A stretch of 64,000 bases of DNA. Source: Isoalcanivorax indicus (GTDB lineage: Bacteria > Pseudomonadota > Gammaproteobacteria > Pseudomonadales > Alcanivoracaceae). Made by a program: the position numbers and the translations under genes. Below the pieces are notes generated by a model. It saw only the letters and a program-made list of their open reading frames with translations, ran no database searches and was not told the origin of the DNA. Each line of letters begins with the position of its first letter. Positions within the stretch are counted from its first letter, which is position 1. Shown here piece after piece: positions 1-6,819 of the stretch. Where the stretch lies: assembly GCF_003259185.1 (NCBI RefSeq), contig NZ_QGMP01000001.1, positions 1 through 64,000 of the forward strand, read 5' to 3'.

Positions 1-407
1 TACGACGATGACCAATCAGCTCATCATGGATGCCTTCAAGATGGCAGTTACATCCCGAAAAGTAGAGCCTGGGCTGATCCTGCACTCAGACAGAGGCGTC
101 CAGTATCGCTCTGGCGAGTATCAGGCGCTTCTGTTGGGCGAAGGGATGCGGCCCAGCATGAGCCGCAAGGGGAACTGCTGGGATAATGCCGCCATGGAGT
201 CATTCTTCGCGCGCTTCAAGGTCGAAGCGCTGTATGCCGAAGACGTAAAGAGCAAGCAGGAGGCATACTCCTGCGTCTTCGAATATATTGAGCTATTCTA
301 TAACAGCCACCGGCGACACAGCACTCTGGGCTATAGAAGTCCGAGGGCCTATGAAGAAGAGTATGCGCGGATGTGCGCCTAAATCAGTGTCCACTTTTGG
401 TGGGGAA
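1..407 (+). mobile_element. IS3-family insertion sequence, 3' part
   Basis: The element enters from the left edge, so only its 3' part is visible. It holds the end of OrfB and an apparent right terminal repeat around 386-400 containing GTGTCCACTTTTGG. The reverse complement of this end shares AGTGGACAC with the left end of the second IS fragment at 3536, which suggests related elements. The exact right boundary is not proven because no target-site duplication can be paired. Confidence 0.75.
2..382 (+). CDS. IS3-family transposase OrfB, C-terminal part
   Basis: This is the catalytic C-terminal half of an rve-type (DDE) integrase-like transposase; the frame is open to the left edge, so the gene is partial here. 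Visible motifs are HSDRGVQY (second catalytic Asp), the NCWDNAAMESFFARFK block carrying the catalytic Glu, and the family's closing FYNSHRRHSTLGYRSP segment. IS3 OrfB proteins are usually near 280 residues, so roughly the last 45 percent is visible. The visible part has no stops or frameshifts. Whether the whole element is intact cannot be judged. Confidence 0.9.
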   Translation, partial: TTMTNQLIMDAFKMAVTSRKVEPGLILHSDRGVQYRSGEYQALLLGEGMRPSMSRKGNCWDNAAMESFFARFKVEALYAEDVKSKQEAYSCVFEYIELFYNSHRRHSTLGYRSPRAYEEEYARMCA

Positions 408-424
408 GATCATGAGAATAAGAA

Positions 425-1249
425 ATGGGCACCGTTAAAACTATGAGCGAGCTGGTGAGAGAGAAGCTCGATCAGGCTGCGGACAGCGGTGCTGACCAAT
501 TTATCTCAGCAATAAGGCCAATTTACGGCGCTTCCGACCATGGCCGGCCGGAACATATTAGTAGTGGGCTCCTACTTTTGTGGAAAGACAAACAGTACCT
601 TGTTACAGCTGCTCATGTTATCGACGAAAATTCTGAGTCCACTCTGTATTTGGGGGTGGGATCTTGTTTGCAGGAAATTTCAGCGGGGTTCTTTTGCACT
701 AAAAAGCCGGACAACGACCGTAGTAAAGATTACTACGACTTCGCTTGGACTGAATTGACCAATCTCAGTTTGGAAGGTTATAACGATCTTTCCTTTATCA
801 GCGAGTCAGAAATTTCTCTTGAGGGCAGCTGTCCCGATGAGAATGCGTATCTTGCGCTCGGATATCCAAACTCAAAAAACAAGAAGCATGATAATGTGAA
901 AAAAAGGGTGGCGCCTAAATACATGAAATATACATCTACCCTAAAAAGAGATAAGTCATGGGCAACTGAGCGGTACCTTAGCGGGAATGACCATATTCTC
1001 CTGAAATACCACAGCAAGCACGCTCGAGACTCTGATGGTAATAAGGTCAATACATTGTCACCTAGGGGCGCAAGCGGAGGTGCTTTGATCGATATGGGTG
1101 CATTGCATCAAGTAGAGGCCTATAAACCCAATCACACCCCGGTAGGGAGACTTGTTGGGATGATCATAGAAAAGTCGGCGAAGCATGACGTGCTGGTAGC
1201 AGTCAAAATAGGCTCAATTCTTGAGCAGATTGAAAGATGCTCACACTAA
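425..1249 (+). CDS. Trypsin-like serine protease (cassette gene 1)
   Basis: A 274-residue protein with the pattern of a chymotrypsin-fold serine protease. The candidate triad is His64 in TAAHVID, Asp105 in YYDFAWTEL and Ser217 in RGASGGA, in the correct order and spacing. No signal peptide is visible, so it probably acts in the cytoplasm, unlike most trypsin-like bacterial proteases. The stop codon lies inside the R'' box of a following attC-like site, as is usual in integron cassettes. The gene is clearly less GC-rich than the chromosomal core. ATG 425 was taken; ATG 443 is possible. The substrate is unknown. Cytoplasmic proteases of this kind can occur in defence loci, but nothing here proves such a role. 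Confidence 0.75.
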   Translation: MGTVKTMSELVREKLDQAADSGADQFISAIRPIYGASDHGRPEHISSGLLLLWKDKQYLVTAAHVIDENSESTLYLGVGSCLQEISAGFFCTKKPDNDRSKDYYDFAWTELTNLSLEGYNDLSFISESEISLEGSCPDENAYLALGYPNSKNKKHDNVKKRVAPKYMKYTSTLKRDKSWATERYLSGNDHILLKYHSKHARDSDGNKVNTLSPRGASGGALIDMGALHQVEAYKPNHTPVGRLVGMIIEKSAKHDVLVAVKIGSILEQIERCSH

Positions 1250-1319
1250 CAATAGCGACAACGCGGACCGGTTTCTCCGCTGGCGCTCCAAAACCGGCCG
1301 GTTACGCTAAGCGTTAACG
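1244..1319 (+). other. attC-like cassette recombination site 1
   Basis: An imperfect palindromic stretch between cassette genes 1 and 2. It begins with CACTAAC, overlapping the stop codon of gene 1, and ends with GCGTTAAC. Inside are facing arms CCGGTTT and AAACCGG. Boxes of the RYYYAAC / GTTRRRY type with an inner stem define integron attC sites. The R' box deviates from consensus, so confidence rests on the regular recurrence of such sites after each gene. Confidence 0.65.
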
Positions 1320-1339
1320 AACCAGCAGGAAGAGAGCAT

Positions 1340-1531
1340 ATGAAATATTCCGTGATGTATGAATGCCGAGCGAACGGGAAGGAATTTCAGGGGAATATTG
1401 AAGTTGAGCGCGACTTTGAGCCGTCGACGACGGACGTCGAGATACTGGACTTGGCTCGCCAAGATTCAGCCAGATTTATTCAATCAGGCGGTGCGGGTAT
1501 CGAAGTCATCTCCATCAAGGAAATTTCTTAG
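1340..1531 (+). CDS. Small unknown protein (cassette gene 2)
   Basis: A 63-residue protein with no signal peptide or membrane segment. ATG 1340 follows a good ribosome binding site (AGGAAGAGAG). The protein is acidic and reads as a beta-alpha-beta mini-domain: MKYSVMYEC, then EFQGNIEVE, a helix around EILDLARQDSARF, and a closing EVISIKEI strand. It resembles no family I can name. It lies between two attC-like sites, which supports a one-gene cassette. The small size and orphan nature are typical of cassette products. Confidence 0.6.
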   Translation: MKYSVMYECRANGKEFQGNIEVERDFEPSTTDVEILDLARQDSARFIQSGGAGIEVISIKEIS

Positions 1532-1542
1532 GTGGTGCAATT

Positions 1543-1626
1543 CGTTAACAAGGCTAATCACGGCGACGGCTTTTACGTTGCGGCTTCGCCTCCACTACAA
1601 AGCCGCGCGTGTCGGCAGCGTTAACT
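1543..1626 (+). other. attC-like cassette recombination site 2
   Basis: Starts with CGTTAAC and ends with GCGTTAAC, enclosing facing arms GGCTTTTA and CAAAGCC. The inner TTGCGGCTTCGCCTCCA segment recurs almost exactly in attC site 4, so these two sites belong to one attC subfamily. Confidence 0.75.
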
Positions 1627-1638
1627 GGGAAGGAGCCC

Positions 1639-2184
1639 ATGAATCAGAATCTTGCGGATGAGCTGGTCACGATGATGACGGAAGACCAGCGGTTGTTGCA
1701 GCAACTCTTCAATTCCGGAGAGCTGCCATCTGAGTCTTATCATCCCCGGATGAAAGCCCTGCATGAGCACAATGCCTCCCGCCTGAAAGAGATTATTGGT
1801 GCTCACGGCTGGCCCGGCATTTCGTTAGTTGGGGAAGAGGCTGCTAAAGCTGCATGGCTAGTCGTTCAGAATTCTGTTTCAGATCTCGAATTCATGGGTG
1901 AGTGTGTCTCCCTACTAGAAAATACAGTTGCGAGAGAGGATGTAGCGGGCTGGCAGTTGGCATTCCTCCAGGATCGGGTGCGTACGTTATCTGGCAAGCC
2001 TCAATACTACGGCACCCAGTTTGATGTTGATGAAAACGGTTGGCCAACACCGTTTCCTATCGAGGATTCTGCTACGGTTAATGAACGCCGTGCGCGTCTT
2101 GGGCTGAACTCCATCGAGGAGCGCCAGGAACAAATGACTGAGCGGGAGCGGAAGCGCCGTGCCACCATCGAACAAACCAGTTAA
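1639..2184 (+). CDS. DUF6624-like protein (cassette gene 3)
   Basis: A 181-residue, probably cytoplasmic, helix-rich protein starting at ATG 1639 behind GGGAAGGAG. The N-terminal ELVTMMTEDQRLLQQLF block, the HGWPGISLVGEEAAKAAWLVVQ centre and the YYGTQFDVDENGWPTPFPI segment resemble the DUF6624 family, in which a central G-W-P motif and a conserved GTQ are typical. The biochemical activity of that family is not known to me. The gene is flanked on both sides by attC-like sites and shares the + orientation of the array. Confidence 0.75.
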   Translation: MNQNLADELVTMMTEDQRLLQQLFNSGELPSESYHPRMKALHEHNASRLKEIIGAHGWPGISLVGEEAAKAAWLVVQNSVSDLEFMGECVSLLENTVAREDVAGWQLAFLQDRVRTLSGKPQYYGTQFDVDENGWPTPFPIEDSATVNERRARLGLNSIEERQEQMTERERKRRATIEQTS

Positions 2185-2256
2185 CAAAACGCGGCACACG
2201 GACGCCCTTGTCTCCGCTTCACTGCGTCAAGGTCGCCAGTGCGCTCTGCGTTAAAC
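2179..2256 (+). other. attC-like cassette recombination site 3
   Basis: Starts with CAGTTAACAAAACGCG, overlapping the stop of gene 3, and ends with GCGTTAAAC, a perfect GTTRRRY box. The central part has the GGACGC and TCCGCTTCACTGCG segments usual in attC folds. Confidence 0.75.
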
Positions 2257-2291
2257 GCTCAGAACACTGACCATCAACGGGAGAGGCAGCC

Positions 2292-2570
2292 ATGGAATTC
2301 GATTACAGAGCAGACGGCGATTCTGGTCTCATGTATATGGGCGACTATGAACCCGGGACAAGTCTGTCACAAACCATCGAACCCGGTGATGAGGTGACGC
2401 TCAAGGTTGGTGGAAACAGGGTTAACGTCACAATCGACACGATCAATGGGAATTCGTACGAGGGGACTGTAAGCCGTATAATCGACGATTCCGATGCATT
2501 CGGTGACCTTGAGGCTGGTGATGAGGTGGAATTTCTACACTCCAATATCTGGGCTAAGTATCGGGGTTAA
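2292..2570 (+). CDS. Small unknown beta-rich protein (cassette gene 4)
   Basis: A 92-residue acidic protein preceded by ACGGGAGAGGC, a fair ribosome binding site. It has a repeated pattern in which IEPGDEVTLKVGG and LEAGDEVEFLHSN resemble two related beta-hairpins, suggesting a small barrel such as those that bind nucleic acid or ligands. No catalytic motif, signal peptide or membrane segment is visible. It matches no family I recognise. An attC-like site directly follows the stop codon. Confidence 0.6.
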   Translation: MEFDYRADGDSGLMYMGDYEPGTSLSQTIEPGDEVTLKVGGNRVNVTIDTINGNSYEGTVSRIIDDSDAFGDLEAGDEVEFLHSNIWAKYRG

Positions 2571-2575
2571 TGAGC

Positions 2576-2678
2576 GTCTAACCAGTCGCTGCAGTACGCG
2601 GCCGATGGCCGCGCCGGACGCCCTTTTCATTGCGGCTTCGCCTCCATTACAAGGGCGCCGCTAAGCTTTGCGTTAGCC
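2576..2678 (+). other. attC-like cassette recombination site 4
   Basis: R'' box GTCTAAC fits RYYYAAC exactly; the R' box is GTTAGCC (one deviation). Inner arms GGACGCCCTTTT and ATTACAAGGGCGCC face each other. The TTGCGGCTTCGCCTCCA core is shared with site 2. Confidence 0.8.
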
Positions 2679-2691
2679 TCTAAGGGAGATT

Positions 2692-3501
2692 ATGGCAATC
2701 TCACAAGACTTTCTCGCCTACCATGAGTCAATTGGCGCAGAGCTAAAATCATCAGAAACTAGAATTAGGAATCTCATTGGTAGCTCTCATTGGGCTACAG
2801 ATGGCGAGCATAAAGAGAGTATTCTCAGAAAGGTTATATCGGATTTTGCGCCAGAAATTTATAGAGTGGGAACTGGTTTTGTTTGTTACCCTGGCGAAGC
2901 TAATGGGGATCAAAGTAACTCTGGACAAATAGATATTTTAATTACGTCAAAAGCCAGCCCGACGCTTTTTAAGAGTGGCGAGCTTCACTTTGTTACTCCG
3001 GATTGCGCCAGTGCCATTGTTGAAGTTAAGTCACGAGTTGCAAACGGAGAATCCCTTAGATGTATATTGCAAAAGCTTAGCAACGACATAAAGTCCATTC
3101 GTACGCATTCAGGTAATCCTAATAACGCATGGGCTGGTCTCTTCATATATAACAGCGGTAGCTTGAGAGACAGTCAAGTCTTAGAAATGCTGCAGGAGAT
3201 TACTAATAATGACCCATTAGGTGTTATCAACTGTGTGTCGATAGGTGAGAGTGTATTTATACGGTATTGGGAAAATGGGCATGCCAGCAGCAATCTTGGC
3301 GAGGATCCAGTTTGGCATTCATATAATTTAAATAACTTATCACATGCGTATTTTGTAAGTAACCTAGTGTCTCATCTCTCTCCAAATATTGATGACACTC
3401 TATCTCAGGCTTGGTTTCCTGTCGAAGGATCAAAAGAAGTTCATCGCTCACGTTACGCCATGTTAGAGCAAAGAGAATCAGTTGAATTTGACCAAGGCTA
3501 A
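2692..3501 (+). CDS. DUF6602-like protein with PD-(D/E)XK-type core (cassette gene 5)
   Basis: A 269-residue protein resembling the DUF6602 family. Visible elements are a helical start with HKESILRKVI (Glu42), the GTGFVCYPG turn, then the QIDILI strand with Asp81 and the AIVEVKS strand with Glu111 and Lys113. The D-(n)-E-x-K arrangement on consecutive strands is the signature of the PD-(D/E)XK nuclease fold, so a DNA-cleaving or DNA-binding role is likely but inferred. The gene is markedly AT-rich compared with the chromosomal genes and uses many A- or T-ending codons, pointing to recent transfer. Its stop lies inside the R'' half of an attC site that an IS has split. Start ATG 2692 follows AAGGGAGA. 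Confidence 0.7.
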   Translation: MAISQDFLAYHESIGAELKSSETRIRNLIGSSHWATDGEHKESILRKVISDFAPEIYRVGTGFVCYPGEANGDQSNSGQIDILITSKASPTLFKSGELHFVTPDCASAIVEVKSRVANGESLRCILQKLSNDIKSIRTHSGNPNNAWAGLFIYNSGSLRDSQVLEMLQEITNNDPLGVINCVSIGESVFIRYWENGHASSNLGEDPVWHSYNLNNLSHAYFVSNLVSHLSPNIDDTLSQAWFPVEGSKEVHRSRYAMLEQRESVEFDQG

Positions 3502-3574
3502 CAAGTTTAGGCAATCGGACGCTGTAGTTCCCCCGGTTTAGTGGACACCTTCTCCTAACTGAGGAGGTGTAGAA

Positions 3575-3949
3575 ATGCCGAAGTACAATAATCCAAGAAA
3601 GACTTGGCGGTATGCGGACGATTTCAAGGTTCGCGCCGTCGAGATGAGCTACCAGGAGGGAATTCAGATCCAGCAGGTTGCCGAGGGACCTGGCATCCAC
3701 CCCTTCATGCTATCGCGCTGGCGTAAAGAGTATCGGGAAGGCAAGATCAGGTCTGACGGTCGCAAACGTGTAGCAGTGATGAAGAATCCCAAAGCACCCA
3801 GGACCGCCGAGCTGAACGAAACGGCCCGGCTGAAACGCAAGAATGAGCGCCTCAAAAAGGAGAACGATCTCCTAAAAAAGTGGCAACGGTATCTGGCGGA
3901 ACAACATCAGAGCGATTTGGATTCATCCAAGTCCACGGACGAGAACTAG
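3575..3949 (+). CDS. IS3-family transposase OrfA
   Basis: A 124-residue OrfA with the usual layout: an HTH_Tnp_1 domain (about residues 10-55, [16 protein letters not shown] to [12 protein letters not shown]) and a leucine-zipper-like helix (about residues 80-105, with the [17 protein letters not shown] series). It binds the IS ends and partners with OrfB. The start follows a strong GAGGAGGTG site. At 3874-3880 the heptamer A AAA AAG forms a classic IS3 slippery site; a -1 slip there enters the OrfB frame. Because OrfB is truncated, no active transposase can be made from this copy. Confidence 0.85.
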   Translation: MPKYNNPRKTWRYADDFKVRAVEMSYQEGIQIQQVAEGPGIHPFMLSRWRKEYREGKIRSDGRKRVAVMKNPKAPRTAELNETARLKRKNERLKKENDLLKKWQRYLAEQHQSDLDSSKSTDEN

Positions 3950-4015
3950 GCGTCAGATACCTGTGTGAATGGCTTGGGGTTTCCCGGAGCGGCTACTACG
4001 CATGGCTGAAGCGTA
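3880..4015 (+). pseudogene. IS3-family OrfB, N-terminal remnant
   Basis: After the A AAA AAG slippery heptamer the -1 frame continues with [20 protein letters not shown] and [12 protein letters not shown], the standard start of an IS3 OrfB (the HTH_21 region). The family resemblance ends there and the frame runs into attC sequence, so the integrase core is gone. Confidence 0.8.
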
Positions 4016-4090
4016 TCCGTTTTACTGGTGGAGGATCAATAACTACTCGCTGCGCTCCCAATTTTCCGGTGAGCAAGGCGTTGGGCAGAA

Positions 4091-4531
4091 ATGATGATGG
4101 AATATTTAGCTAAAATCTGGAATAACTTCAAATCCTTTTGGTGTAAAGTGGATTCGCATGTGATCCAAGAGTATCGCACCGTTTTCAAGGGAGGAGTATT
4201 TTTGCTCGGTGTGACTATTGCGAGTTTGTCTCAGATTTACCCTAAGCTCATAGAAATGGACTATAAAGCCAGGCTCGTCCAGTTTCAGGTTGAGGCCCAA
4301 GAAAAGAAAAAGCTGAGTGAGATTGGCGACTGTCACACACTATCTGAAAACATAGATAAGTGTCTTTACGCAAAATATCAGCTAAACAGCAATGTGACGT
4401 CGTTTCGCTTGGCTGCTTGGGTTACAGTATTCTGTTTTTATACAGGGGTTCTTCTTCTGCTTGCAGCTATGTACGGTTTCGTAGAACAGGCAAAAAAAAC
4501 CGATGGCCCACCGGAGAATACAAGTGAATAG
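4091..4531 (+). CDS. Two-helix membrane protein of unknown function (cassette gene 6)
   Basis: A 146-residue protein. A first membrane segment lies around residues 33-52 ([20 protein letters not shown]) and a second around 106-128 ([20 protein letters not shown]). A charged loop with two Cys ([20 protein letters not shown]) sits between them and may be extracytoplasmic and disulfide-bonded. No family is recognised. Three in-frame ATG codons begin at 4091; the ribosome binding site is weak. The gene starts five bases after the R' box of attC site 5, as expected for a cassette, and is AT-rich relative to the core. Two-helix proteins of this size can be effectors of abortive systems, but there is no direct sign of that here. 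Confidence 0.6.
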   Translation: MMMEYLAKIWNNFKSFWCKVDSHVIQEYRTVFKGGVFLLGVTIASLSQIYPKLIEMDYKARLVQFQVEAQEKKKLSEIGDCHTLSENIDKCLYAKYQLNSNVTSFRLAAWVTVFCFYTGVLLLLAAMYGFVEQAKKTDGPPENTSE

Positions 4532-4606
4532 CCAGGCGCAGCATTCCATGCCCTTCGGGCACGGGCCACTCATAAGATCGTGCCTCTGTGCGCAACGTTG
4601 CACGTC

Positions 4607-5089
4607 ATGATTAAACGGGCCGCCGCCACAATATTACTGGCATTTTCAGGGCTTTGTTTAGGGGAATCTGTGCATGATGGCAAAGAGGAATCTCAAGAAT
4701 TGATGAATGCAGTTTTGCCGCTTGCAGAAAAGCTATTAACCGAACATGGCGAGTTCTTTCCTTATGGCGGTGCAATGACCCCCGATGGCGAAATCGTAAG
4801 TGTCGCAGTCTATGATGGCAACGAGAACCCTCCGTCTTCAGAAGTTATAGACTCGCTTCACAAGGCATTTCATACAGCCGCTCAGAATAATGAATACAAA
4901 GCCACAGCTCTTGTTTACGATGTTAGGGTTCGGTTATCCAATGGCGAACCATCAGATGCACTAGCAATCGAGCTGGATCATGAGTCGGGTTACTCGGTCA
5001 TTGTTTTGATTCCTTATATTTTAAGTAATGGCCAGCTTCAATATGGTGAAATCTCAGCGCAAGCCGGGGAAGGTAATGTCTTTCAGTAG
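4607..5089 (+). CDS. Secreted protein of unknown function (cassette gene 7)
   Basis: A 160-residue protein from ATG 4607 with a signal peptide (MIKRAAATILLAFSGLCLG, cleavage likely near residue 20). The mature part is alpha-beta, with a helical QELMNAVLPLAEKLLTEHGEF segment followed by GGAMTPDGEIVSVAVYDG and two further strand-rich stretches. It resembles small orphan periplasmic or secreted proteins, but no family name can be given. A longer start at 4580 would bury the signal sequence and is disfavoured. It precedes the last attC-like site of the array. The 75 bases before it hold a small hairpin (TGCCCTTCGGGCA) but no convincing attC. Confidence 0.6.
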   Translation: MIKRAAATILLAFSGLCLGESVHDGKEESQELMNAVLPLAEKLLTEHGEFFPYGGAMTPDGEIVSVAVYDGNENPPSSEVIDSLHKAFHTAAQNNEYKATALVYDVRVRLSNGEPSDALAIELDHESGYSVIVLIPYILSNGQLQYGEISAQAGEGNVFQ

Positions 5090-5097
5090 CGAGAAAC

Positions 5098-5169
5098 TTG
5101 GAACAAGTCAAAGCACGAGGAGGTGGCAAATCCATCACCTTCATAACGCCGATGTTTGAGGCGTTAGAA
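5098..5169 (+). other. attC-like cassette recombination site 6, degenerate
   Basis: A weak site. TTGGAACAAGTCAAAG on the left faces GTTTGAGGCGTTAGAAG on the right, with an inner AGGTG/CACCT stem. The R' box GTTAGAA departs from GTTRRRY in its last base. It is the last candidate attC, so the array probably ends here. Confidence 0.5.
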
Positions 5170-5224
5170 GTTCGAGTTGTCCACAGATAGTGGGCACCCT
5201 TTACAGTTAGAAAATGAGCAAAAT

Positions 5225-6001
5225 GTGAGCTTCCCAATCTACCAGATCGATGCGTTCACTAACCGGGTCTTCGGCGGCAATCCGGCTGCGGTTGTCATAC
5301 TGGATGAATGGCTCGAAGACGAGACCCTTCAGGCCATCGCGGCAGAGAACAATCTCGCTGAAACGGCATTCGTCATCCCGGGTGCAAAGTGCTCCGAGCT
5401 ACGATGGTTCACTCCGGTGGTGGAAGTGGAGCTCTGTGGTCATGCCACGTTGGCTGCTGCATACGTGCTGTTCCAGGAGTATTTCCGGGCGGAAAGCCAT
5501 CTTCGGTTTGAAACTAAAAGTGGTTGCCTTGCGGTGAGCCGAAAGGAGAATTTCCTCTTTCTCGATTTTCCTTCACGCCCCGGAAAGGCGGTATCCGTCG
5601 ATGACAGCCTCATTGAGGTGCTGGGAACAGCACCAGAATCCGCATTCCTGGCCCGGGACCTCATGGTGGTGCTTGAAAGTGAGGCGCAGGTGAGGTCGTT
5701 CTCGCCCAACTACCATGCAATACAGGGCCTTGACGCGTTTGCGCTCATCATCACCGCTCGTGGCGATGAGGTGGATTTTGTCTCCCGCTTCTTTGCGCCT
5801 GGTGCCGGAGTGCCGGAAGACCCGGTGACGGGATCAGCCCATTGCACCCTCATTCCCTACTGGGCTGATCGTCTCGGGAAGACTGATTTGGTAGCACGCC
5901 AGCTTTCCAGCCGCGGGGGAGAGCTTAGCTGCGAGCTTCACGGAGATCGCGTCTTGATCGGCGGTGAAGTCGTTGAATATATGAGAGGAAAAATCCTTTA
6001 A
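5225..6001 (+). CDS. PhzF-family isomerase/epimerase
   Basis: A 258-residue PhzF-like protein, slightly shorter than the usual 260-290. The start is placed at GTG 5225 because the family opens with YQIDAFTxxxFGGNPAAV directly after it. Motifs: GGNPAAVV, the ENNLAETAFV loop with the catalytic Glu, the ELCGHATLAAAYVLF segment and the second-half PEDPVTGSAH motif. The fold is a diaminopimelate-epimerase-like two-domain barrel. Family members isomerise small acids, but this substrate cannot be assigned. It lies just after the last attC-like site, and no attC follows it, so it is either the last, decayed cassette or the first chromosomal gene. Confidence 0.85.
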   Translation: MSFPIYQIDAFTNRVFGGNPAAVVILDEWLEDETLQAIAAENNLAETAFVIPGAKCSELRWFTPVVEVELCGHATLAAAYVLFQEYFRAESHLRFETKSGCLAVSRKENFLFLDFPSRPGKAVSVDDSLIEVLGTAPESAFLARDLMVVLESEAQVRSFSPNYHAIQGLDAFALIITARGDEVDFVSRFFAPGAGVPEDPVTGSAHCTLIPYWADRLGKTDLVARQLSSRGGELSCELHGDRVLIGGEVVEYMRGKIL

Positions 6002-6017
6002 AGCCTGCTTCTATCTT

Positions 6018-6112
6018 TTGGGGGTCGGCCCCCATTTCCCGCATCTCTGAGTTCAGGTCTCCCATTTCCCGCTGGATTTTTCTGAGAAATAAGCGGCCTG
6101 CCCCCAATGATG
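6018..6112. repeat. GGGGTCAGGTCTC palindromic repeat, copy A
   Basis: A REP-like interspersed repeat with TTCAGGTCTCCCATTTCCCGCTGG on the left and AAATAAGCGGCCTGCCCCCAATGATG on the right. It is preceded by a second, partial GGGGGTCGGCCCCCATTTCCCGC copy, so this is a tandem of one and a half units. It is related to the copies at 8939, 11160 and 11994. Confidence 0.7.
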
Positions 6113-6119
6113 ATGAAGA

Positions 6120-6770
6120 TCACTCGGGTAAAGGCATCCTGGCAATACGAGCGGCCTTCTCATCCTCTACCCCTAATGCCAGCAAGATCATTTCAGCCGC
6201 TGCGCTGTCATGATGTTCAAGCTCCATCCCCTCCAGCAGCGTAAAGATCGCGCCTGTCGTGCCCGCGACTACCATCGACATCGCCAACTCCTCACTGGCA
6301 TAGCGGAAATCCCCTTGTTGCTTCCCTGCCTGCAAGTCAGATCGCATATAAGCTGCCAGCGCTGAACGCAAGCCTTCGGCAAAGCGCACTACCTTGACCA
6401 AAGCACTGCCCCATTCATGATCTGCCTGCGCTTTGCGTATGAAGGAGCGGACGCCGACAGCAAGGCGCTCGGCACCACTGCTCAGGCCGACGCTGAGCGT
6501 AATGACCTCATGAGAGAAGGCTTCCGCCAGCGCGATACCCACGGCTTCCAGCATCTCTTCCCGGGTGCGGAAGTAGTTGTACACCGTGCCATGTGACACG
6601 CCCGCCTCATCCGCCAGACGGTTCAATGACACAGTCTGCCCGCCCCGCTGGGCATATATGCGCAGCGCTGCCTCCACCAGCAGCCGCCGGGTACGCGCCT
6701 TTTTCTTGTGCCCGCGCGTCAGCCCTTCTTCGGCCTCCAGATCACTTGCCGTATCCGCCTGCTTCACCAT
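6120..6770 (-). CDS. TetR-family transcriptional regulator
   Basis: About 216 residues from ATG 6770; an upstream ATG at 6836 would add 22 residues. The N-terminal TetR DNA-binding domain is clear: KKARTRRLLVEAALRIYAQ, the helix-turn-helix SLNRLADEAGVSHGTVYNYF, then REEMLEA. The rest is the variable ligand-binding helical domain. The gene is divergent from a phytanoyl-CoA-dioxygenase-like gene. Two perfect palindromes (TCCAAAATTGGA at 6820-6831 and CCAATATTGG at 6898-6907) lie in the gap if the shorter start is used, the second between a -35 and -10 for the divergent gene. The likely role is repressor of that pair; the ligand is unknown. Confidence 0.85.
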   Translation of the reverse strand: MVKQADTASDLEAEEGLTRGHKKKARTRRLLVEAALRIYAQRGGQTVSLNRLADEAGVSHGTVYNYFRTREEMLEAVGIALAEAFSHEVITLSVGLSSGAERLAVGVRSFIRKAQADHEWGSALVKVVRFAEGLRSALAAYMRSDLQAGKQQGDFRYASEELAMSMVVAGTTGAIFTLLEGMELEHHDSAAAEMILLALGVEDEKAARIARMPLPE

Positions 6771-6819
6771 TCGCCAACCCCACTCCTCAGATTTCCAACG
6801 GCCAATAGACTGGATTTTT

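Larger units (their letters stand above)
3536..4020 (+). mobile_element. Truncated IS3-family element inside an attC site
   Basis: The left terminus near 3536 reads GGTTTAGTGGACACC and is followed by OrfA and the first codons of OrfB. The similarity to OrfB stops near 4015, so the 3' part of the element, including the catalytic domain and right end, is missing. The right junction is approximate. The element has the same orientation as the IS fragment at 1-407, and the terminal AGTGGACAC is shared. Confidence 0.75.
3496..4086 (+). other. attC site 5, split by an IS3-family fragment
   Basis: The left half runs from GGCTAACAAG (3496-) through TTTAGGCAATCGGACGC to about 3535. The right half runs from about 4030 through CTCGCTGCGCTCCC to GCAAGGCGTTGGGC (R' box GTTGGGC at 4080-4086, a perfect GTTRRRY). 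Between them lies a truncated IS3-family element. Removing about 3536-4020 would restore an ordinary attC. Confidence 0.7.

Noticed and set aside
1-4020. The two IS3 fragments as halves of one element split by the cassettes
   Set aside because: The left one leaves the window, so it may be complete; shared end sequence alone does not show a single origin.
4532-4606. Possible attC site between cassette genes 6 and 7
   Set aside because: There is a small hairpin and a GCAACGTTGC palindrome, but no R''/R' box pair with the right order; the two genes may share one cassette.
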